The notes under the pieces are model-generated. The model saw only the letters and a list, made by a program, of their open reading frames with translations, made no database searches and was not told where the DNA came from. The position numbers were made by a program, and so were the translations under genes. Of a stretch of 64,000 nt of DNA, positions 26,157-34,313 are shown one piece after another (the stretch's first letter is position 1; the number at the start of each line of letters is the position of its first letter). This DNA comes from JAEUMD01 sp050246945. Lineage in GTDB: Bacteria; Pseudomonadota; Alphaproteobacteria; Rhizobiales; Hyphomicrobiaceae. The stretch is taken from positions 193,996 to 257,995 of the forward strand of contig JBFWVC010000007.1 of assembly GCA_050246945.1 (NCBI GenBank). Direction: 5' to 3'.

Positions 26157-28151
26157 TCAGCGCGATGAAATCGGCATCATCCGTTCCCTGTTCGTGGCCT
26201 TGGGGAGGCGACGCGCTTCGGGATCGTTCGGATCGCTGGATGGGGCGGCAGGCGGCTCCGGGAACGGATCGAGCATCGGCTTGTTGAGCTCAAGCACTGC
26301 GGAGTCCCAGTTCTCGAAGCCGGCATACGTCTGTCCGTTGATCTGCTGCGTGATGACCGAGCCCGGATCGATGAACTGGAGACCGAAATCGCCGAGCTCG
26401 AAATCGACGACGCGGATGATGGTTTCCGTATCGAGCAGAAGACTGTTCGTCTGGCGCAGCTCGGTTTCCCCGGTATCCTCGATCACGATCTCCTCATTCA
26501 CGCGCTCGCCTTGCAGGAGTGTGATGATCAGGTCGGATCCTTCGATTCGGTACGAGATTGCGCCGGCGAAGTTGATGACACCCGCTATCTCATCCGTGTT
26601 GGTCCAGATGTCGACACGAAGCCGCGTCTCGAAGCCGAGCTCCCATCCATAGTTTACCATGTCTTCGTAGGTGCCGATCGCGCCCGTAAGCTGCATAAGC
26701 TTCGAGCCGTCGTAGCCTTGGCCGGACTCGTTGAAGTAGTTGTAGGCCACGTAGAGCTTGTCACTGGAGTCGGCGTTTTCGATGACGATTTCGGTCTGCT
26801 CGTCGCCGCTCGTCATTGCTGACGCAACGATGATGTCGGAACCCGATCCGCCGCTGATGAGCGTGCGCCCTGCATTTGCGACGATTGTGTCGGCTCCTTC
26901 GCCACCATCGAGCTCCACGTCATAGCCTTGCGGACTTGCGCCGGAGAAAGCGCCAACGAGATGCGCATCGATGAAATCATCGCCCTCCCCGCCTTCGATG
27001 CCGCGCAGCCCGGCATTCGCATAGATCATGTCGTTGCCCGAGGAGCCGATCACCCACTCGACAGAATCGATCCATATGCCGCCCTCGCCCCTCTGTCCCG
27101 AAGCGTTGACAAAATGTGCGCTGTCAGTTGCGCGGTTGATCACGAGACCCGTCGTTGAGGCACTGAAATCGATGGTGTCGCCCATGCCTTGTGCTGCGTC
27201 GGCGCTCTCGCCGCCCATGTAGATGGACAGGGGTGTCTCAATCAACTCGACGCCGGGCCCAGTGGTGATTGTGTCGCTGGACTGGTCGTTCCAAACCAGG
27301 CGTTCGATCGAAAGCAGATAGTCGATTCCAGTATTGAAGATCGCCATGTATTGGGGCGTCTTGTGCTCTACCCAACCTTGCACCAGCTCGATGTAGACAT
27401 TGCCTGCGCCCGAGTAGTTGACGGTATCAATCCCGTCCTCGGCATACGTCCATGAGCTGTCTCCGCCGTGCAGGTAGTTCTTGCCCTGCGACCAGCTGAA
27501 CAGGTCGTTGTCGGCGCCGCCGAACATGCGGTCGATCCGGGTTGGGTCGTCGAGGCCCTGGAGTAGATCCTGGCCATAGCCACCGAACACTGCGGTGAAT
27601 TGCGCCTGGATGCGCATGAGGTCGTCGCCGTTGCCACCGAGCAGCGTTTCCATTCCGGGCGAAAATCGCAGGTTGTGAGGCAGGTTTTCGGTAATGCTGA
27701 TTCCGCCCGCATAAAGCGCTGAGGCGATGAAGCTCGTGGAGTTGAGGGTGGGCGACAGGCTGCCCGCCCCGCCATACCCGTTGTAGTCGTAGTACTGGTC
27801 CGCGATGCCTGTGGCATGATTGGCCATCTGTGCCCAAGTGCTCAGCGGGTCGCTGACGGAAATGATGCGGCTGCCTCGCGTTTCGGGCGTGCCGATTGCT
27901 GCCTCCAGCTCGCTGCCAGTGATGCCGCCGTTGGCCAATTGCAAGGTCAGATTGCCATATTCACCCAGCACACCGAGCTTGACCTCGCCTCCCTTCACCA
28001 GTCGCAACCCCTCCATCACATACCAACCCTCCTGCGGGACCGGCACGGACGTAAGGCTGTCTTGCTCGAGCACCAGCTGGAGATGGTCGAAACCCAGATA
28101 GCCAAGGTAGAATTTTTCGATGGGCACGCGCTCGATACGAATGTTCGCCAT
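26157..28151 (-). CDS. RTX-type secreted protein, N-terminal part (664 codons)
   Basis: Begins at ATG 28151 with GGGGGGAG 6 nt ahead. No signal peptide, as expected for type I secretion. The first 180 residues form a globular domain (MANIRIERVPIEKFYLGYLG) that looks like an enzyme or adhesion head but matches no family I can name; RTX-like calcium repeats follow (LLGGNGDDLMRI, FGGADNDLFSW, GGEGDDFIDAH). The frame ends in a Pro-rich linker and a stop at 26157. Reading the other frame from about 26200 gives a smooth continuation into the 852-codon part, so one base too many or too few near a C4 tract at about 26196-26215 splits what would be a protein of about 1,530 residues. Confidence 0.78.
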   Translation of the reverse strand: MANIRIERVPIEKFYLGYLGFDHLQLVLEQDSLTSVPVPQEGWYVMEGLRLVKGGEVKLGVLGEYGNLTLQLANGGITGSELEAAIGTPETRGSRIISVSDPLSTWAQMANHATGIADQYYDYNGYGGAGSLSPTLNSTSFIASALYAGGISITENLPHNLRFSPGMETLLGGNGDDLMRIQAQFTAVFGGYGQDLLQGLDDPTRIDRMFGGADNDLFSWSQGKNYLHGGDSSWTYAEDGIDTVNYSGAGNVYIELVQGWVEHKTPQYMAIFNTGIDYLLSIERLVWNDQSSDTITTGPGVELIETPLSIYMGGESADAAQGMGDTIDFSASTTGLVINRATDSAHFVNASGQRGEGGIWIDSVEWVIGSSGNDMIYANAGLRGIEGGEGDDFIDAHLVGAFSGASPQGYDVELDGGEGADTIVANAGRTLISGGSGSDIIVASAMTSGDEQTEIVIENADSSDKLYVAYNYFNESGQGYDGSKLMQLTGAIGTYEDMVNYGWELGFETRLRVDIWTNTDEIAGVINFAGAISYRIEGSDLIITLLQGERVNEEIVIEDTGETELRQTNSLLLDTETIIRVVDFELGDFGLQFIDPGSVITQQINGQTYAGFENWDSAVLELNKPMLDPFPEPPAAPSSDPNDPEARRLPKATNRERMMPISSR

Positions 28152-28505
28152 CTGAATCTCCCCCCCACGGGCCATGTGCACGCAACGGTAGTAGGCTACA
28201 AAGAAGATCAGCCTACATACAACGTGGAATTGGCGAACGGCGCAACTGGAATATGATGCACGCAGGGAGAGAAGAGCGGAGGCGGAGAAGAATAAAATCA
28301 GAAAAATCAAGTAATTAGTTTATAGCGACTGATGCGGCGTAGCAATTTGCGTGACGACGGATAGTCGCCGCACGATCTTCTGGCAACCGGAGTGTGTGCT
28401 CGCATAAGTTGCCATTGGGGCGGGATGAATTGAACTTGGCGGCGGTGCGGTTACCCGAGGCCGAACGCCGCGCCAAGCGCCATCCGTGCCGTCGTGCTGC
28501 ACGCC

Positions 28506-29891
28506 CTATTCACAATAGGCTGCACCGCGTCTCTGCTTGAGATCGACGTGGAAATGGTCATGATGCGCAGCGTTCGCATGTGGGCCGAGCACGGTGCTGA
28601 AGATGCCGCAAGCGCCCGAATGGAGTTCCTTGAGGAATGCCAGTTCGGCCGTTTCGTTGAGGCCCGGTTCGGCCGCGCGCGGCTTGCCTTCCGCTCTTGC
28701 CTGAGTGATCCCGCCGGTAAAGGTTCGTGCGCCGAGCCCGCTGGGCTTGACCGGTTCCCCTTTTTCTGGCGCCGCTTTGGTATCGATCGCCTTGGCCGCA
28801 TTTTGCGCGGCGCGCGCTGCCTCCTCGCTTTCCACCACGAGACCCCAATATCGCTTTACGTCGATCAGGCGCCCGTCGGCCAGTTCGAACGCGGATATGT
28901 CCAAGGCGTTGGCGAAAGCATGCTCGGAAATCTTCTGTGCCGGATCGTTATAGCGGTTGCGGCACATGTACGACGATGCGTTGCGCACTTTGACGATCCG
29001 CGAGCCGAAAGCGCGTTGGGCAGCGGGCTGAGCCACCGTCTCGAGCCATTGATAAAGTCGCGCAGTCACGGCGCAGTTTGTCGTAGCGGCCGGTTCGATC
29101 GCTATTCCAGCGCCGCTGCCGATGCGCCGCAGGCGCAGCGGCTTGGGCGTGCCGCAGCTTCCCCTGCGCAGCGGATCCAATCTGTCCGCCTCGGCTGCAA
29201 TCCCCTCGAGAAGGCTTTCGCAGAGTTGCTCTGCTTCCGCGATCTCCGCCGCCGACCACGCGTCGGGCGGGGCGACGTCTGTGCCCTCCGTGAGGACAGA
29301 CCGCGGCTCAACCCCCGACGATTGCGCTTCGTCGCGTGATGAAGGTGGGCGCGGTTCGACTTTGCCTTCGCCGCCATTGGGTGCCTTGAGATCGCGGCTG
29401 GCGCTTGGCTTGGCGGGGATTAGCTTGTCGCGCGACGCAGGTGGAACCGTTGTATCGCTGGCAGATTCGGATGGCGCGGCCCTGACCGTGGCACCTTGCT
29501 CGAAGCGAGCGCCGGCGTTGGAAGGCTTGATAGCTTCGGAATCTTCGGGTGCCATCGCCGTCGGCTGCAGCAACGGCCAGGTTGGCAGCATTGCGGCATA
29601 TGCTGCACGGCGGGACGCGCTTGCGCGCTTGGGATGCGGAAGCGGCAACGGGGGCAATGTGATCATCACCGTGGACGTGTCGATTGCCAGAGTGTCACCT
29701 GTCACAGCTCCGGCCGTTGCGACGCGCTGAGCCGCAAGCGCGTTCGCCCCCGTCAGGCCCAGTGCCAGTGCCAGTGCTGTTCCCAGCCGCATCGGCACGT
29801 CCAGCCTGATTCTTGATGGCAGCATCGCATCGCCCTGCGCCTGAGATCGCTTTCTCCGGCAGCGATCCCGCCGGCGCGACCCATTCGACAT
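28506..29891 (-). CDS. Extensin-like C-terminal domain protein
   Basis: 461 residues. An N-terminal export signal (MRLGTALALALGLTGANALAAQ) is followed by about 200 residues of low-complexity Pro/Ser/Ala/Glu linker, then the extensin-like C domain (residues about 230-460): CGTPKPLRL, CAVTARLYQWLE, SSYMCRNRYNDPAQKISEHAFANALDISAF, and ANAAHHDHFHVDL at the end. The His/Asp pattern resembles the D-Ala-D-Ala peptidase (M15) fold, so a cell-wall peptidase role is possible but unproven. The ATG at 29891 overlaps the stop of the upstream gene (TGATG), implying translational coupling; ATG at 29825 also has an AGG site and would place the signal at the very N-terminus. Confidence 0.8.
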   Translation of the reverse strand: MSNGSRRRDRCRRKRSQAQGDAMLPSRIRLDVPMRLGTALALALGLTGANALAAQRVATAGAVTGDTLAIDTSTVMITLPPLPLPHPKRASASRRAAYAAMLPTWPLLQPTAMAPEDSEAIKPSNAGARFEQGATVRAAPSESASDTTVPPASRDKLIPAKPSASRDLKAPNGGEGKVEPRPPSSRDEAQSSGVEPRSVLTEGTDVAPPDAWSAAEIAEAEQLCESLLEGIAAEADRLDPLRRGSCGTPKPLRLRRIGSGAGIAIEPAATTNCAVTARLYQWLETVAQPAAQRAFGSRIVKVRNASSYMCRNRYNDPAQKISEHAFANALDISAFELADGRLIDVKRYWGLVVESEEAARAAQNAAKAIDTKAAPEKGEPVKPSGLGARTFTGGITQARAEGKPRAAEPGLNETAELAFLKELHSGACGIFSTVLGPHANAAHHDHFHVDLKQRRGAAYCE

Positions 29892-30481
29892 CAATCAAAT
29901 GAGGCACAAGCTTGCGGCAGGATAAGGACAACTTCGTTCGCGCCGAGTTGCGCGCCGCGTTGCCTGATGCGCGCCAAGTTGAGCGACGGTGCCTGCTCCA
30001 TCAGCACGCCGCCCTCGAGCTTCTCGGTCTCGCCGCTTTCATTTTTGCGGATAAGCGCGAAGCGGGTTCCCCCGGGCACTTCCGGACACCAGATGAGGGC
30101 GCAACGAATCTTGCCGTCGCCCCCAGGTACGGGTTCTTGCGGTACGAGATCGACGCCCGCCATGAGCCCGATCGCATCGCGCCCCGAATCGTCGACGACA
30201 AGTGCGTGTTGAGCCGGCGGAGAGTTCTTGGCTTCCGAGTGACCGGAATTCGTCCCGACCGAATGCGTGCATGCACCAACAGCATCGGACCGCTTATCGG
30301 CCGGTGGCGTTGCCTCGCACCGAGCTTCATGCGGGACTTCACCCGACCTGCCCGCCCGGTTTTCGGTTGTGATGCCAACCCCGAAGATCTCCGCGCACGC
30401 TGGTGAACGGGTATCGGTTCCGGGCCGGCTTTTGGCAACAGGCGCCATGGTAAGAACGCACATACTGTTAAGAACGCACAT
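29891..30481 (-). CDS. Hypothetical protein coupled to the extensin-like gene
   Basis: Up to 196 codons. The C-terminal half looks like a folded domain (RCALIWCPEVPGGTRFALIRKNESGETEKLEGGV ... LGANEVVLILP), while the N-terminal half is polar and irregular. It has no signal peptide I can defend. Stop and start of the next gene overlap as TGATG, which supports it being translated. The start is uncertain: Met codons exist at 30481, 30463 and 30448, none with a good ribosome-binding site, and an 18-bp tandem repeat lies across them. No family recognised. Confidence 0.45.
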   Translation of the reverse strand: MCVLNSMCVLTMAPVAKSRPGTDTRSPACAEIFGVGITTENRAGRSGEVPHEARCEATPPADKRSDAVGACTHSVGTNSGHSEAKNSPPAQHALVVDDSGRDAIGLMAGVDLVPQEPVPGGDGKIRCALIWCPEVPGGTRFALIRKNESGETEKLEGGVLMEQAPSLNLARIRQRGAQLGANEVVLILPQACASFD

Positions 30482-30486
30482 ACTGT
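30451..30486. repeat. Perfect 18-bp tandem repeat
   Basis: TAAGAACGCACATACTGT occurs twice in direct tandem, 30451-30468 and 30469-30486, at the 5' end of the hypothetical gene. It may be a protein-binding site or a replication slippage product. Confidence 0.9.
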
Positions 30487-30833
30487 CAGACGTCAGCGGA
30501 CAACTTGCACCCTGCTTGTATACTTAAATGCTCCTTTGCGGCATTTGTTGCAAGAAGGGGAATAAACGGAAGGTATAATGATTATTTGTGGTTTACACAG
30601 GACCGGACCGAGTTGAGGCATGCTTCCGGTTGTGCCAGACGTGGTGTCGCAGAACTTTATCCTGGTCGAAAGCAGGGCGGTCTTGACGCTCGGCGTATGT
30701 CGTCTCAAAAAGCTTCCCAGTCCAATGGTTCGGGCAAATCCATCCAAGCCAGAGTTTGTTTGAGCATATTGGCGTCCTGAGGGCGTTCCGCATACGTTCT
30801 GTTTTCTCTCGGCCTCTTGCCCTCCAGCTTCAC

Positions 30834-30910
30834 GGCCCCGTAGCTCAGCAGGATAGAGCATCAGATTCCTAATCTGAGGGTCACAGGTTCGAATCCTGTC
30901 GGGGTCACCA
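30834..30910 (+). tRNA. tRNA-Arg (anticodon CCT)
   Basis: Complete cloverleaf. Acceptor GGCCCCG pairs with CGGGGTC (one G-U pair), D arm GCTC/GAGC, anticodon stem TCAGA/TCTGA around loop TTCCTAA giving anticodon CCT, T arm ACAGG-TTCGAAT-CCTGT, discriminator A and encoded CCA. It reads rare AGG codons. tRNA-Arg(CCT) 3' ends are frequent integration sites, and the region after it is accessory in content. Confidence 0.95.
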
Positions 30911-31147
30911 ATGATTTCATATGGTTAGTTTGGTAACGCATTCGCACCAGGGAGGGCTGGGGTTCCATTGGGGTTCCAAAAAGCCTGTGTTTGGGGACCC
31001 CAGTGCTTTGCTAGGCCGCATTGATGCGTTGATTGGGCTTAACTCTGCGATCTAGTACGCGAGGATGAGAATTGCTGAGGGTAAGTCCGCGGGACGGTTC
31101 ACCAAGGTCAGCGAATCATAAGACCCTGCCATCACTCGACAGTAGTG
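30911..31147. other. Region just after the tRNA with short repeats
   Basis: No gene. It contains two direct copies of GGGGTTCCA (30959-30967, 30970-30978) and a palindromic GGGGACCCC (30993-31001). Such short repeats beside a tRNA 3' end could be remains of an attachment region; this is inference. Confidence 0.4.
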
Positions 31148-31414
31148 ATGAGAAGCATGCCAGCCTTCGCCATTATTTTGATGAGCACCTTGCTCGGCCT
31201 CTTCGGCGCGCCCCTATCGGCAGCGCTAGTGTGCGGTTTGCTATTGGCGGCCTATGCCACTCTTGAGCGTGCCGCGACTCCGTTGCGAAGCAATTCCGCA
31301 AGAACCGTGAGCGCATTCGTATTGGCAGCCTCTGGAAGCCTCGCGATTGGGCAGATTGCCTCAATTGGGACTTTTGCCACTGGGCGTCTGATTTTCGGGC
31401 TTCTGATCGGATAG
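31148..31414 (+). CDS. Small two-helix membrane protein
   Basis: 88 residues from ATG 31148. Two or three hydrophobic segments (FAIILMSTLLGLFGAPLSAALVCGLLLAAYATL and a C-terminal SAFVLAASGSLAIGQIASI...RLIFGLLIG) with a short polar joint LERAATPLRSNSAR. No family recognised. Its last 54 bp overlap the 3' end of the convergent TPR gene. There is no strong ribosome-binding site, so it may be a chance frame, but the regular amphipathic pattern argues for a real gene. Confidence 0.45.
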   Translation: MRSMPAFAIILMSTLLGLFGAPLSAALVCGLLLAAYATLERAATPLRSNSARTVSAFVLAASGSLAIGQIASIGTFATGRLIFGLLIG

Positions 31415-32479
31415 CTGCATCATAAATGAGCGCTGCAAGGTTGTTACGCTAGCTGTCTCAGGTTGCGGATCGCCATCGTCAACCACGGTTGTGGTGCCAT
31501 TCTGAAGCTGGTCGAGATCTGCGAGAAAGGCATGAATGCGGCGCACCCCCTCCGCCGCCTCTCGAGAGTCGCGATTGCGCGTCAGTTCAATTTGTGAATA
31601 GCGCGTAAGAGCGCTCATCAGGCTTCTATGGGCTTGTCCTGAGTTCTTTAGCTTTATGTTCACACGGCCCCTCAGCTCGTGGATATAACCGATGTCCAGA
31701 GGCGGTCCGTCTGATGGAAAGGCCTCGATTGCATTCTTATAAGCGATGTTTGCGTTGAACGGTGAAGAGTTCGGTGGAGCATCGTAGGCCAGCCCGCAAT
31801 TCCGATAAGCGTGAGCAAGAAGTAATTGGTTTCCTCTTTTCTTGGCGATCTCGGCAAGCTTCTCAAACTCATCTAGCGCCTGCGCGGAATCTCCGAGCTT
31901 TAGTAATTGTAAGCCTAAATATTCGAGCGCTTCGACATCGTACTCGTCGATCTCAAGTGCGGCCTGGAAATGAGCGAGCGCCGCACGGTGGTCGCTTCTC
32001 GAATCTTCAATTGCTCCGAGCAGCAGGTGAGCCATGGCACGCTGGCTTTGGTGAAGTGCCGCCTTTTGGCGTGCAAGATCTTCACGTTCCTTGGTACGGC
32101 TTAACGAATCAAGAAGCATGGCTTCGGCGCCGCCGATCTTGGCGCCGCGGACTTGCCGGAGGGCTTTTCGCAGTTCGTAGTTGGTGAAGATCTTTAAACG
32201 TGCGTGTTTCACCGCACTACGCTTGTCCCGAAAGTCTCTGACCGTCTTCCGGGCAAGAACCACGTTGGCATGTTCCTGCTCGAGAAATTCCGAGAGACGT
32301 TTACCCAGCTTGCTCTCAGCGAAGCGCCACGCTTTATAGAAACCTAGGGCGGAGACGAGAGCGCCAATGATGGCGGCCAAGCCTTGCAGCAACTTGATGA
32401 CCGGGATCGTGGTATCGGGGTTAGAGAGCCAGGAGAGAATTTCGCCAATGTGCTCAGCATATTGATCCAGGAACTCCAT
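31361..32479 (-). CDS. Membrane-anchored TPR protein
   Basis: 372 residues from ATG 32479, preceded by GGGGG; the open frame is longer upstream. One membrane helix near the N-terminus (VIKLLQGLAAIIGALVSALGFYKAW) is followed by a charged helical stretch and tetratricopeptide repeats (residues about 150-310; AHLLLGAIEDSRSDHRAALAHFQAALEIDEYDVEALEYLGLQLLKLGDSAQALDEFEKL). The tail is polar. TPR repeats bind partner proteins. It is the first gene of the accessory region on the minus strand, divergent from the Argonaute system, with about 500 bp between. A role in defence is only suggested by location. Confidence 0.7.
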   Translation of the reverse strand: MEFLDQYAEHIGEILSWLSNPDTTIPVIKLLQGLAAIIGALVSALGFYKAWRFAESKLGKRLSEFLEQEHANVVLARKTVRDFRDKRSAVKHARLKIFTNYELRKALRQVRGAKIGGAEAMLLDSLSRTKEREDLARQKAALHQSQRAMAHLLLGAIEDSRSDHRAALAHFQAALEIDEYDVEALEYLGLQLLKLGDSAQALDEFEKLAEIAKKRGNQLLLAHAYRNCGLAYDAPPNSSPFNANIAYKNAIEAFPSDGPPLDIGYIHELRGRVNIKLKNSGQAHRSLMSALTRYSQIELTRNRDSREAAEGVRRIHAFLADLDQLQNGTTTVVDDGDPQPETASVTTLQRSFMMQLSDQKPENQTPSGKSPN

Positions 32480-32978
32480 AGTAACCCCCACGCCGTACCA
32501 GACCCCATTAACTATGCCATGGACATAAAGGCTGTACAGCAGGAATCGTCCGTGCGCGGCCGCCGCATGGCCCAAACTTGGTACTGCAACTGGTCCTCAT
32601 CGGTACACTCCTGCATACCGTAAGCCTGACTCGTGTCGTCGTCAGCTCACCCAGTCACTCCCTCAATTTCGCAATCGAGCATCCGTTCGGCACCTTGAAG
32701 GCGTGGATGGGTCACACGCACTTCCTGACGAAGGGGCGCTCGCAAGTGTGAGCACCGAAATGAGCCTGTGCATCCTCGCCTACAATCTGAAGCGGATGAT
32801 CTCGATACTCGGTGTGCAGTCGCTTATCGCAACGATCCGGGTCGATCGACCTAGGGTGGTTGGGATAGTCGGCGGCGGGACGCGAGTCGGTTCAGCGCAC
32901 GGCACAATCTTCACAAGAATTCGAACATAACAAGAACTGAGTGCTGGTCAATTGCCTACGACTCACCATTATTGCGGG
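32480..32978. other. Divergent intergenic region ahead of the Argonaute operon
   Basis: About 500 bp without a credible gene between the TPR gene and the DUF4365-APAZ gene. It should hold both divergent promoters. No perfect -35/-10 pair was recognised. Confidence 0.5.
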
Positions 32979-34313
32979 ATGAGCAAGCGAATCACAGACA
33001 GTCAGATGCTGGGTGAGCTTGGCGAGACCGCCGTCAGGAAGCTCGTGCTCGAGATGAAGTTCATCTACGAGCCGAGTGGCCGGCTTGAGGCTGGCACCGA
33101 CGGCTTCATTGAGCTGCGTGAACCCATTTCCGGCACGCCCCTGGGCAAGGTCCTCGGGGTCCAGGTCAAGTCCACCAACAGTGGGCGGTATATCCGCGAA
33201 GACGACCGCGGCTTCGAGTATATCCTCAAGCCCGACGACCTAGCGTACTGGCGCGGCACCAACTACCCCGTGATCATGGTCGTCTGGCGCCAATCCGACG
33301 GGACCGCCTACTGGAAGGATGTTTCGGACGGGGTAAAGGGCGAAGAGCGCCGCCTCGTGTTCGACAAGGTGGCGGACGTATTCGATGCCCGCTGCGCCGA
33401 CCGACTTGGCGCGCTTACTATTGACCGTGGCACGCCCGGCGTTCACCTGCCGCCGCTCAATCTCGGCGAGCATGCCATCATCAATCTTCTGCGGGTGAAA
33501 CTGCCTGACGAGATCTTCGTCGCCACGTCACCGTTTGGGAGCGGGCGAGACGCGATTCCCGAACTCGAGAAGCATGACGACACGCGCTTCGACTGGGTCA
33601 TCCGAAAGCGACGCTTTATCTCGTTCGTCGATCCGCGTGAATTCGGTACGCGCGCCATTGTCGACCATGATCAGGTCGAGGCAGTCGATACCGAACTCCT
33701 GAGCCTGAGCGATGACCCGGATGACTTTGCGGACATCGTGGATCTGCTGCGCCGCACGATCGCCCGGCAGACGGCGAGCGAGCTCAGCTTTCTGCGCAAG
33801 GAGCATCTCTTCTATTTCCGAGCGAACGGCGAGAACCGATCGCGCAGCTACAAGTACGCCGCGAGCGTCAATGATACCTCTGCGAGGGTCGTAGGCTACT
33901 ACCCGAACAAGAAGGACCTCAAACGCCCCGGTTATGTTCGCCACCACGCCGCTACGTTCCGCTTTGAGCGGCTTGCCGATGAATGGTTCGTCGTGACCGA
34001 TCCCACCTTCCATTTCACGCGAAACGGATTTCAGCCGCACCCATACCCGGAAGCGTTGATGGCCGGCAAGAAGCGGCTTGAGAAGAATGCTGCCATTCGT
34101 GGTCAGGTGTTGATGTGGCAGCACCTTCTGGTGTCGAGCTCTGACATCCAGCCTGGATTGTTCGACGTCGATGTGCCGCAACCGCTGCTCGGCTTTGAGC
34201 GCCTGCCACTGCTGGAACTTTCGCGCGGTGTGCCGGAAGATTCCTGGACGCGCACCGATCCCCGCGCGAAGGACATGCAGGTCGACCTCTTCGCGGAAGG
34301 GCTAGCCGCATGA
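32979..34313 (+). CDS. DUF4365-APAZ effector of a short Argonaute system (SPARDA-type)
   Basis: 444 residues. Residues about 5-150 are a DUF4365 domain, a PD-(D/E)XK nuclease: Glu16 in LGELGETAVRKL, Asp41 in AGTDGFIEL and Gln62-x-Lys64 in VLGVQVKST. The remaining 290 residues (from about LGEHAIINLLRVKLPDEIFVATSPFG) fit an APAZ domain, the region that replaces the N-lobe of Argonaute in short pAgo systems. The stop overlaps the start of the short Argonaute gene by ATGA, as expected for a heterodimer. In characterised SPARDA systems guide-directed target recognition switches on non-specific DNase/RNase activity of the effector and kills or arrests the infected cell; applying that here is inference from domain content. 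ATG 32979 is preferred over TTG 32952 because MSKRITDSQMLGELGE is the natural domain start. Confidence 0.82.
   Translation: MSKRITDSQMLGELGETAVRKLVLEMKFIYEPSGRLEAGTDGFIELREPISGTPLGKVLGVQVKSTNSGRYIREDDRGFEYILKPDDLAYWRGTNYPVIMVVWRQSDGTAYWKDVSDGVKGEERRLVFDKVADVFDARCADRLGALTIDRGTPGVHLPPLNLGEHAIINLLRVKLPDEIFVATSPFGSGRDAIPELEKHDDTRFDWVIRKRRFISFVDPREFGTRAIVDHDQVEAVDTELLSLSDDPDDFADIVDLLRRTIARQTASELSFLRKEHLFYFRANGENRSRSYKYAASVNDTSARVVGYYPNKKDLKRPGYVRHHAATFRFERLADEWFVVTDPTFHFTRNGFQPHPYPEALMAGKKRLEKNAAIRGQVLMWQHLLVSSSDIQPGLFDVDVPQPLLGFERLPLLELSRGVPEDSWTRTDPRAKDMQVDLFAEGLAA

Noticed and set aside
29912..30406. Plus-strand 164-codon frame opposite the hypothetical gene
   Set aside because: The minus-strand frame has the TGATG coupling with the extensin-like gene; the plus frame has no support.
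30886..30910. Search for a duplicate of the tRNA-Arg 3' end as attR of the island
   Set aside because: No second copy of the T-arm/acceptor sequence was seen between 31 kb and the window end.
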